Source: Ceratorhiza oryzae-sativae (Eukaryota; Basidiomycota; Agaricomycetes; Cantharellales; Ceratobasidiaceae). Taken from it: DNA of 64,000 nucleotides. Below are positions 1-11,121 of the stretch, piece after piece. The position numbers and the translations under genes are program-made. The notes below the pieces were generated by a model. That model saw only the letters and a list, made by a program, of their open reading frames with translations, did no database searches and had not been told where the DNA came from. The first letter of the stretch is position 1. Each line of letters begins with the position of its first letter. The stretch spans positions 620,001-684,000 of the forward strand of contig JARWMV010000243.1 of the NCBI GenBank assembly GCA_030998015.1, written 5' to 3'.

Positions 1-2002
1 GTGGGCGTCGGCGGGGAGGTGTCCGAGTCCGAATCGGCCTTTCGCGAGCCTCCGCCAGAGTATCTCTATCTCCCTCATCCGCAGTCACAAATGAATTGGT
101 AGAGAACATCGAGTCGCGCCGATCATTCGCAGGCATTACCGAATCAGCGGCCTGATTCGAGCGGTCGGGTTGATCAGGGGTATGTGCCCGCATAGTCGAT
201 TCATCCAAAGGAGCGTTCTGATTTGCCGTTTCGATCGATTCTGGTGACGGAGAGGCTGCGCGAGGTGGAGATGGCGTTCGCGCACCCTCGGGGAGCGACT
301 CTGAACCTGTGTCCGAGGTTGTCACTATTGTTGGCACCTGCGACAGGGAAGAGGAGCCCAGGCGTGCACGACGTGAATTGGGGGTAATGGTCGCATTTTG
401 GGTTTCTGATGTGGCGTTTGGGGCTGGCGCATATTCAGGAGGCGATACCAAGCTCGAGATGTTTTCACGAGAGAGAGCAGCAGCAGCTACTGCCTCCTCA
501 CCGTATGGCATGCCAAATCTCCCTAAACTCTCTCTGGAACTGAGGAACCTAATTTGCTCTGGAGTCGGCCCTGACCGAGGGTAAGATAATTCGGTGCGCA
601 GGAGCGTGGTGGGAATAGGTGCGGAGATGTTGTACCTTTGGGCCAAGGAATCCGACGAACGCGTCGGCGATCGGGAGCGCGTGAGCAAGAGCGATGACAA
701 CGAGGGTGAGAGGGTGTGACCGTGTCCACGGCTAGAGGAGGCTAGCGTCGAAATCGAGGCTGACGGCCGATGGCGGGTTTGAGCGCCCTGTGTCGCTGGT
801 ATATTTGTGGCTGAGGGAGCCGATAAGGACTGCCTTGGTTCAGTCGGCGCCATCTCCACCGAGTCCGACACCGCCGTTGAAGTTGACCCTGGTCTATTGA
901 TTGCGAAGAACTGACGAAACACGGACCGCCGTTTGGGCCGGAGCGTACCAAGGGCGTCGGCTTCACCCGGGCTGCTAGCGTTGGTGCTAGTCGATGGAAC
1001 TGCTCCCACATCTGAATGTTGGTTTTGTTCTAGCCCTGGACCGTCTTGACTCGCTCGGATGGCTTCAGCATATGGGGGTGCGTCACCGATCGGAATCGTT
1101 GTCGTTGTCGGGTTTACTTCTGGAACGTTTGGCGGGGGCGCAGCGGGCTCATTTGTTGGGTCGGCAGTCGTGGTGAAGGAGACAGATGTATCGTTGCTGT
1201 GTTCGGGTCGTGCATGCGTATCGTGTGACTCTTGCTCGTCGTGACCGCCTTCGCTCCGTCCTCGCGTGCTGCTCGGTAGGGATGCGCGACCCATTTCGGG
1301 ACTGGCATCGTCGAGCAGGGGAGTTTCCGATGCCGATCTTGCGTGTTCGCGCACAGAACGTGAGTTTCTGGGGTTCTCGTCATCGTCGTCGTCTTCGTCT
1401 TCGTCGGACATGCTGTCGCGCTCGACCCGTCTGTCGATCCATAAGTTGGATGATAGATGGGTCATGATTACGCGACATACCTAACAAGCACAATCTCTTC
1501 GTCTCCTGCCTGTTCGTTGTATGCGGGGAGACTTTTCGTAGAAATCTGGCTCGGGCGTCGGCGTCGCCTACGCCTCGGAGGACGGGGTGGTGCATCGGGA
1601 CCTGTACCAGGCGCGGTGATGGGCGTCCTAGTGCTGGTCTCTGTGCGCGTGGTACGCGTGGTGCGTGCCGCGGCTGGAGTGGATGTGTTCGTCGCGACGC
1701 GTTGTTGCGAATGTTGGACACAACCTGGCGGAGCCGCTTCCGGCGCCTCCACCATCCGACAATGAGCAACATGAGAAAGATGACAGCGGCTAGTACAACG
1801 GGTACCTGCCAGAACAAGCCAAATTAGCTGTGAAAACACGTAAAGAACGAGAGACACTGACAATGATTTTGGCCGATGCCGAATTCTCGCTCGAGTTGTT
1901 GGCGCCGGTGCCGAGCGCACGTCTGCCGCGGACGTCGTCGTCGATCACTGGGAGCGCATGAACGAGAGGCAGAGCGAGGGCGAGCAGAGTATAAAAGAAC
2001 AT
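1..2002 (-). CDS. Secreted-type single-pass membrane protein with long Ser/Pro-rich tail (3' end beyond window)
   Basis: Translation starts at the ATG at 2002..2000 with a signal peptide (MFFYTLLALALPLVHA). A short Asn/Ser-rich outer segment follows, then an intron (1806..1861), then one membrane span (VPVVLAAVIFLMLLIVGWW) ended by an Arg/Lys-rich stop-transfer run. The cytosolic part contains the motif SQISTKSLPAYNEQAGDEE, a second intron (1431..1480), an acidic stretch, GDAPPYAEA, and near 520-600 the segment RFLSSRESLGRFGMPYG. I know these short motifs from a family of Agaricomycete single-pass proteins of unknown function. The frame stays open to base 1, so the C-terminus is missing. Between the membrane span and SQIST the frame changes by one base. 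This is either an extra intron (for example about 86 bases beginning near 1725) or a one-base loss. Function unknown. Confidence 0.72.
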
Positions 2003-2339
2003 GGCGGACGATAAGGCGAAAAGACGAAGCCCGCAAGTTGCCTTGTTCGGAGCGCCTGCGCCGAAGTGCCCCGCAGCGCAGCAAACAAGTCCTGAGTCGT
2101 CCAGAGATGGGGGCGCACCGTCCCTTGGCAGACACACAGCACTTGGCGAGAGCTGCCCGCGACGACGACAGTCTGGGCGACAGCACCGGCAACGACATTG
2201 CTGCACCCAATGATGGACCGCCTTTGTCATGCATGGCCGCCCCGGCCGCGTGCCTCAGGGACCCGCCGAGCACAGCCTCGCATACACGCTCAAGTGTCAC
2301 TCGATACATTCAATAAACAAGTCGGATCGTCTACATGCT
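2003..2339. other. Intergenic, between membrane protein start and serS stop
   Basis: Both neighbours are on the minus strand, so this holds the promoter and 5' leader of the membrane-protein gene and the 3' end of the seryl-tRNA synthetase gene. The open frames visible here do not show family features and I treat them as chance. Confidence 0.5.
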
Positions 2340-4107
<1,768 letters not shown>

Positions 4108-4731
4108 CGTTGATGATAGTCAAGTTGGAGAAATTGTGTCCGAGTCAACGATACGGTCGCGTGGCAATCAGATGATCTTCAGGGTCCTTGGATCACTTGA
4201 TAAATGTGGTTATATGAGTGTTGTCGATTAATAAACAAACGGAAATGTGGTATAATCAAGTGAGTTGTCGAGCCGGTTGGTAGTGCAAGGTTCGCTATAT
4301 GCGAGAGAGACAGCTTGACGAGTCATAACGAAGCTCGCTTGTGAAGCAAGGAGTGCAGTCACTGCCATTGCTTCTTTTGACTCGCCAGTTGTAGGATGCG
4401 GTATAGAATGTATCCTTGCGATACGCGAACGTGAACTAGTTTGCTTCGGGAGCGCCATTCCTGTGCACTACCGACTAAAGCTATTTGTTCACTTAAGAAA
4501 AGTGTACAGGCAAACAGGGCATGCTGGATTCCAGAGCCAAGTGCGCCATGATCGGAAATAAGACTAAGCACGCATTCATGGGTAACTTTTGTCTTTGATA
4601 GAGCATAGGGGTATCGATCAATATTATATTTGCTCTAATGGCACTTCCATTAAACGCAATTAGTTTCAGCTCGTGAAGCTTAATGCACAAATCCCGAGCT
4701 CACCATTTACGTCTGGCAGCAGCGACCCTTA
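4108..4731. other. Intergenic, upstream of seryl-tRNA synthetase
   Basis: Promoter-side region of the seryl-tRNA synthetase gene and 3' flank of the next minus-strand gene. Short open frames near 4228-4690 have no recognisable features. Confidence 0.45.
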
Positions 4732-5565
4732 TCACGGCAGATGCCACCACTTTCGTTTAACTTCGCTCTTGCTTTCCCCAGCAATCCTGTCCCAGCTTAT
4801 CGCTCTATCTAATACAGCCTGCGTGGACAGGGCTGGTTCAGAGATCGACGGCACGGTAGTTTGTGTTTGCTCCTGTGATGAATCTGCATGTCCATCCTCG
4901 ACTCGCCCTTTCTTCTCGCTCTTCGTGCTAACTCCGGTCGGGACCGCATCATCGGACTTGGGAGCTAAATGCGTAACGTCCACCCCAAACGATACCCCTG
5001 TCGTGCTACAGCCCACAGAAGGAATTTCCATGGGTGGTGTACCGTGGTATGGATTGGAGTGGGATGCGATTCCTACGGTACCAAGGAAAGAGCCTTGTGC
5101 GGATCCTAGCTCCTGTGATCCCTCCATATCTTTGCCTTTTTCCCGACCAGATTTCTTTTGCAACGGGCTTTGTTGATGGTGGGGCCGTTCAAATGCCTCT
5201 CTCGTCCTACCAGATAGGTCTAAAGCGGCTTGGGCGACTCTTCCTGCGGAGTTTGCTACATCTGCGCGACCTCGCTCTGTCACCTTGTGACAGGCGGGAC
5301 AACCGTTCTGACCACATTTCGCTGAATACGGGTGGCCAAACGATTAGCCAAAATATATTTGACGTTGTGAGAAGAGAAACTTACTTGCGTAAAACCACGG
5401 ATTGGCGATGCTCTAAATTGGTATTGTTGAGGTTTTTCCGTCACCTCTCAACTAACCAGGATCTACTCACAACGAAGCAAGAGACTAGAACACTCAAAAT
5501 CCGTCTGGGTAAACCAAATCCCATTTGCACTCACCAAGGCAAGCCCCAACGATGGCTGAACTCAT
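4732..5565 (-). CDS. Small protein with NPW/Cys N-terminus, distant member of the Cys-rich cluster
   Basis: Four exons (5535..5565, 5471..5484, 5385..5412, 4732..5321) join in phase to give about 220 residues. The first 45 residues are hydrophobic then cysteine-bearing: MSSAIVGACLVSCFV, SIANPWFYA, then TKCGQNGCPACHK. The remaining 170 residues are polar and look disordered. The arrangement (hydrophobic start, N-P-W, T-K, Cys/Gly cluster, very short exons) parallels the gene at 7037-7488, so I group them as diverged tandem relatives. The acidic FDEDEWD segment of that gene is not present here. Function unknown. Palmitoylation or metal binding through the cysteines is conceivable but not shown. 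Confidence 0.6.
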
Positions 5566-6056
5566 AGACTATCTGCTACTTCCAAAAATGGTAAGGATAA
5601 AGCAGCAGTGTCCGTCAAAGGGGTGATTCGACCTCACCAATGTTCCCATCCACGCGGTGCACTTATAACCTCAACTTCGAGCGCCGCTGGTCATTCTGCA
5701 TGCCGTTATTCATCAGAATCCACAATGCATGATGTCATCTCCATCAGTCAGTGCTTCGCCGGAAATGAAGGCTCTAGAGAGCGGATACATCATGTTTCCT
5801 ATATCAAGTAAATGAGTGGATGGGGTAATGATCGCAAACAACACGCGAATAGTTTGAGAGATGGTGACTAAAACGTTCACTGTGAATTAATAAGCACGTA
5901 GGGGGCTTATCAAGGTGCGTGGGGAGGGAGGGCTGAAATGACTGTGAATATGGGAGGATTGTGTATTAGCTACTAGGGACTTCAACTGCTATATCAAGGG
6001 ATTGGCGCGAAGGCCACGAATGTCACACAACGAATAGAGCGCACCATTTTTTCTGA
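5566..6056. other. Intergenic between Cys-rich cluster members
   Basis: Upstream region of the gene ending at 5565 and 3' flank of the pseudogene. I see no gene. A short open frame at 5608-5811 on the plus strand lacks supporting features. Confidence 0.4.
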
Positions 6057-6514
6057 TCAAGTCAGATTAGCGTTACTACTAGCACTCAGGGTGGTCATCT
6101 GTGGAGTGGACGTTGGGTGGGTTGATTGAACTTGGTTTGCGATAGTACGGTTCTTGCACTCCTGAGAGTCCTTGTTATCCCGTTCGTCCTCCCCAAAGTC
6201 CTTCGAAAAACAAGAGTGGCAATGCCCTCAGGGCCTACAACAGCTGGTATCACGGCCATTGCCACCGACGTAGGGTTCTGATCGCACTCGGCAATGAAGA
6301 GCACAAAATATGAGGAGGAACTTACTCTGTCCACGCCTATTTCCAATAATATGCTATCAGCTCGACGCCTTCGATCTAGACATTGCAGAAGCATCTATCA
6401 GTTGGTTATCGGACTGAAGCAAGATATACCTATCTCCTGTCAGGCTTAGTCTAGACTGATATTCTGGGCTCACATAGCACAGCATCCACCAGCGTTCTCT
6501 CCTTCCCTTGACAT
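6057..6514 (-). pseudogene. Decayed copy of the small Cys-rich protein gene
   Basis: The start (6514..6512) reads MSREGENAGGCCA, matching MSGEAGVEAGGCCA of the intact neighbour at 7488. The last exon matches its Cys-rich exon: C-C-R-P-stop, then GHCHSCFSKDFGEDERDNKD, against CCGGPRGCCHSCFSKGF and DEDEWDNKD. The Arg codon CGA of the intact gene is TGA here, which truncates the product at the core of the domain. The conserved Trp is also Arg (TGG to CGG). The middle exon is poorly preserved. A C-to-T change at CpG is the simplest origin of the stop. Confidence 0.65.
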
Positions 6515-7036
6515 CGTCGTTGAGCACAGACGCAAGGGATTGAGGAGATATAACTTGTGGTCAATGAGCTGTCTCTATAGCTTTCGTAATGAGTCTTCTT
6601 GATGGTGGTTAAAGCTTGTTGTCCGAAAGCTGTGCCCAACCATGTGTCGAGGAACCAATCTCATGATCGGGGCCAGCAAAATAAGAGCCTCGATATGAAG
6701 CTCATTAATCTCCAAGACTATGCAGTGCATGTAGTCACGCAACAACATTTGGTGCGGTTGGATAGAATGGTCAACTCACTGAAAGGGGAGTTGCCCGTTA
6801 GCCTAACCGACATCCATGATCACTCTAGGCACAAATAACTGTTCAATTATATCCAGGTGTCCTGGTCGAAAAAGTCGAGCCCCGGTCAGTATATTGGCTC
6901 AATCCGAATTGATATTATAATTTGGACGATGGTACAAAACAAATGCGGACTGCACGTCTCTGAACACTGCCAAGGAAGCTATGACGTCAGAATGCTGGAA
7001 TCGAGCGGCTCCAAGCGTACCAAAAAGACTAGCTTG
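6515..7036. other. Intergenic between Cys-rich copies
   Basis: AT-richer spacer with short chance open frames only (for example 6599-6838 plus). No further copy of the Cys-rich exon was recognised. Confidence 0.4.
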
Positions 7037-7488
7037 TTATCGAGGATTATTATTAGGCACAATCATTTGAGCCGGAGCGGGCTGGATAGACTGTATTTGA
7101 CCTGTAGCGGCACGTTTTCTGCGATCCTCTTCATCCTTGTTGTCCCATTCGTCTTCATCGAACCCCTTTGAGAAGCACGAGTGACAGCATCCTCGGGGTC
7201 CACCACAACAGCCAGCACGACCGTCCCCTCCACCAAACGCCTCTGTTGGCTCAGGTTAGCGATGGGGTAGAAGAAGGTATTGATCCGACTCACTTGTACT
7301 ACACCTGTCGCCCAACACGTTCACCCCAGATTGAGACTCGTTGGGCAATGCTCCATCTTTACACTCACCAAGGGTTAAAAATGCTATAGCACAGAACAGC
7401 TGTAACCCGAGTTAGATTTGAGCTACATGTAGTTTCGGCTGTGCTTACCACAACACCCCCCAGCTTCTACGCCAGCTTCACCAGACAT
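7037..7488 (-). CDS. Small Cys/Gly-rich protein with FDEDEWD segment
   Basis: Four exons (7449..7488, 7369..7399, 7294..7304, 7037..7242) join exactly in phase to a 95-residue protein. It begins MSGEAGVEAGGCCAVLC, continues YSIFNPWCSTK, then AFGGGDGRAGCCGG and CCHSCFSKGFDEDEWDNKD, and ends with a polar tail and TAA. I recognise the pattern Cys-Cys-Gly...Cys-Cys...F-[DN]-E-D-[EDF] from short Agaricomycete proteins of unknown function. There is no clear signal peptide, so a membrane-attached, palmitoylated or intracellular protein is more likely than a secreted one. Exon 3 is only 11 bases long. Confidence 0.68.
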
Positions 7489-8330
7489 TTACAGGGTTGA
7501 GGGTTGAAGGATATCGTGGAGAGGTCCAACCCGAGCACGCTCCAGAATTCTATAAAGGCAGTCCTTTGATATACGGAGTGGCAGTTCCTGACTAGCAGTG
7601 GCGGTGAATTGGCAGCGATCGAGGATTGTGCCAGACCCATGATGTGATATCACAAGCTGCAGCTCGCTCGGAACGACTGTGTTCATATACAACGGCGTTT
7701 CCGGTATAACGGCAGGGAATTGACCTAACTACATCTGGGGCAAAAACACCCCGCTCGGTGTGAGCGACTGAGAAAAGACGGAATAATAAACTATTTGGCA
7801 AATGGGGAACATTGGCGAGATGCAACAGACTGGATCAACGTAAATTCCAGAATCCATCGTCGTGTATTTTGAAGTATCATCGAGTGGATAGCTTCAGCCG
7901 AGCAGCCCGGCGCTTGTTGCGAGCGATCAGCCGCTAATGTATTCAGGGATCGAGCGCCTCCTGTTCTTGACTTCATCTTTCTCCTCGCTTAATTCACGTT
8001 CTTTTATCAAAATTTGAACCCATAGATGAGACCGTACGCAGAAATCTGATCGTATCATAACTTGTTGTCACTACTCAGATACTTGGAAGGTCCTCAAGTG
8101 TTCCGTTATCTGTCCCCGCAAAACCAACCACATGGGGTCTCGCAACGCCATCTCTATCTCTATCCAAGCTAACTGAGCTGGCTGCAGCCCATTCTGAACC
8201 TAAAATCAACGGTAGCAATATCAAAATACACGACACTATCCCGCCTCTTCCCCGACCGGCTACGGCTTCTCCTGCTCGCCCTGTCAACTCTATTTTCCCC
8301 GGGTGGCTGTCATCTCACCTTAGCTTGAAT
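7489..8330. other. Intergenic; open stretch before the transporter
   Basis: Divergent promoter region. From about 8078 (after a splice-acceptor-like CTCAG) to 8330 the plus strand is open in the frame of the transporter but has no in-frame ATG. It could be an upstream exon coding for a longer N-terminus, or a 5' leader. Confidence 0.4.
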
Positions 8331-9703
8331 ATGCGGCCGACGATACGCCTAAATCCGGGTCCCGCGGCTCGCCAGATGCCAACGGGCGTTGGTACATGGC
8401 TTGGGTTCTATCTCATCTGTAGCCTGGCGTTGACCCTGCACAACAAACATACGCTCAATCAGTTTCCGTTTCCTTGGACGCTAACTGCTATCCACGCGTT
8501 CTCGGCCGCACTCGGAAGCTGCATATGTGCATGGTGGGGGGTTTTCGTGAGTCCAGGGTTAATTCGTGTCAAAAATGAGATACATTGATGTGTCAACCAG
8601 AAGCCGGCGCCGTTGGACCACCCGACAACTCCAGTATTAGCGATTTTCAGTGTATTGTACAGTGCCAACATTGTTGCATCTAATGCGTCCCTTCGCCTTG
8701 TCAGCATTGCGACCCATCAGGTCATTCGCGCCGCAACCCCACTCTTCATCATATTTTTTGCGTGGGCTAGAATGGGTCGAGTGAATGTGAGCTCTGCCAA
8801 ATTGAAAAGTCTAATGCCCGTAATCTTGGGTGTCTGTATTGCGTGAGTGTGTGTACAACTATCATGTTGTGTTATATTCTGACCCTACTGGCTTAGAACG
8901 TATGGAGACTATGCCTATACACGCACCGGGCTGGCCCTAACGCTTCTTGGTACCATTCTAGCCGCTCTCAAAACGATGTTCGCATCCTGGGTTGTTCGAG
9001 CCCCAACGACGCCCATTCCCTCTCTCCTGTCCGCTGAAACATCGCCTAGTTCCAGGACCCTACCGATTCATTTCACGCCCGAGTCCGTCCCGCATTATTC
9101 TCGCACCCACATCCGCCGGAGCTCTACGAAGCGTGTCGAAGATGAGGGCTACCTATCCGGAGAAGAGCGGCCTCGACTCGGTAGATCTTTCGAGCATTCT
9201 TGGTCTAGTTCTGGAACGGGTATCAGTAGCTCTAATGCTTTACACCCACTGGATGTGCTGTTCCGGCTTTCTCCGCTAGCTGGTATTCAGTGCCTGGTTG
9301 TTGCTTGGGGCTCCGGCGAGATTTCTGGAATGACTGAGTTCAAGATGAGCGTGGGTATGGGGTGGGATCAGCCGGGGTTAAGGTTGGCAACAAATGGCGC
9401 ACTTGCGTTCATCCTCAATTACGTGAGCTTCATGGCCAGTCGACGAGCAGGGGCGTTGAGTATGACCGTCGCCGGTGAGTGGCAATCACATGCACCGCTA
9501 TTGATCTAATATTAAACGTGTTATTCAACCCAGCGAACGTCAAGCAGGTGCTGACGGTGCTCCTCGCGCTTCTTGTATTCGACCCTCATACCCCTGGCTT
9601 TACTCATGTCTTAGGGATTGGCCTCACCCTCATCGGGGGCGTCTGGTATGGGCTTGTTGAGGTCCGAGAAGGACAGAAGGGGGAGGCAAGGGCTTATTTG
9701 TAG
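8331..9703 (+). CDS. Triose-phosphate/nucleotide-sugar transporter family protein
   Basis: Member of the TPT/nucleotide-sugar transporter branch of the drug/metabolite transporter superfamily, expected in Golgi or ER membrane. Exons 8331..8546, 8601..8842, 8897..9474 and 9534..9703 join in phase to 401 residues. About ten hydrophobic helices are visible, including TWLGFYLICSLALTLHNK near the start, NASLRLVSIATHQVIRA, ATPLFIIFFAWARM, and near the end LTVLLALLVFDPHTPGFTH. A polar insertion of roughly 90 residues (about 9000-9270) separates the ASWVVRAP helix from the next one, much longer than usual loops. The substrate cannot be told. The start is the first in-frame ATG of the open stretch. 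Confidence 0.82.
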
Positions 9704-11121
9704 AGTTGTTGGGTGCTAGTAGGGCGAGCAGATCCGTGTGGGGTGCTGTATTACTATAGAGCCTTTTTGTTGCCTTACAGGACTTTCATTGTATAGCTAT
9801 CCTGTCACTCGTTTGGTGTAATTATATCGGCGAATCCATTCTCGGTAGTCCAAGGTGTCTGCTAGGACCCAGCTCTCCTCATACAGAAATCACCTTATAC
9901 AAAACTCGCGCAAACTTTACTTGGCCAAATGACGCGATAATTTCGGCATAAAAGCAAGATGTTTTGGGCGGGGATGCCATTTATGACAAACTTGCTAATA
10001 GATTCTACAATGAATGTAGGGATAAGCGATAAACAGCGATGGGGCAAGGCATGAATTAATACACTCTAACCTTGCGGTGTAGGTGTTTACTGGCTGTTCA
10101 AACCATCACGGTATGCCAATATTGGAGCGAGGTGAAATGAACGCCGATTGGCGTCGCAGAGGACTGATCCGCCGTCAGGTGACGAAAGGACATCTCGACA
10201 GCAGATTCCATGCGATACCAGAAAACTTGAGACTCTATAACATTTTTTGGGGGGGCTTACGAGCACCAAAATATGGGCGTGGCAGCCATATTTGCTGACT
10301 CGGTAAGCTAAAGAGGGCCATTGGTGTTCTCCGAACACTCGGGTGGGAGTATCATTGCAGATACGGGTTGCGGACGAATCAAGCTATGATGCCCATTACC
10401 GAGTGGCAGTTCTAAGAGACTGCTGTGGTGTGTCACGAGCCTATAGGCCATATGTTGATCATCTGGGCAAAGTTAGTAGTTATAACTTTACCAAGCTGTG
10501 GGCGGAAGAACTAACTGCTGGGCAGAGAAAACACGGCCAAGTTCTAGGCAGGAACCAGGACGTTGGATCGATACCTGTCAAGGGTAGCTAACATTTATTT
10601 TAAGTCCTCCGAATCAGCCAAGCAGCTCATTTTACGGTCAGCCAAATCGTTGTTTTGCCGCCTGCTTTCCTCGAAAGGGAAGCGCGTATTCGACCAAATA
10701 AGAACGCAGTATGGCTCGGTCAGCTCAGACCGACTTGGACTCGGAATCCAGGTTACAGTTTGGTAGGACATAGATGTGCCTTGAGCACCAGTCTGCAAGT
10801 CTAGTCTTATTGGAACTTGCGGGTTCTGGGTGTCTAGTGAAAATGCCTAAGCTAGCTGCCCGAAATAGTCGGGATAGTATTGTATGACAAATACGCTAAT
10901 ACATTCCTCTTTGATGAATATAGTGGTGAACTGGGTAAACAGGAAACAGCAATGCAGCGTCTCTAGCCCAGCTAACTTGACCCGTTGAGCACACGGGGGG
11001 AAACGTGTATCTTGTCCTTTGATAAACGCCAAAAATAGATTTTGAGGAGTTCTTACGGTCATTTCAGCCCTTCCCTTTCGCTTGCAAAACCGTGACTACA
11101 TACCTCAAGCTCGCATTACAA
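9704..11121. other. Gene-poor stretch with a diverged short duplication
   Basis: No gene recognised. Two segments starting near 9991 and 10884 share the spaced core ATGACAAA..GCTAATA.ATTC...ATGAAT.TAG and a common flank (CGGG.AT). They may be two old copies of the same roughly 90-base element. The other open frames here are short and featureless. Confidence 0.35.
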
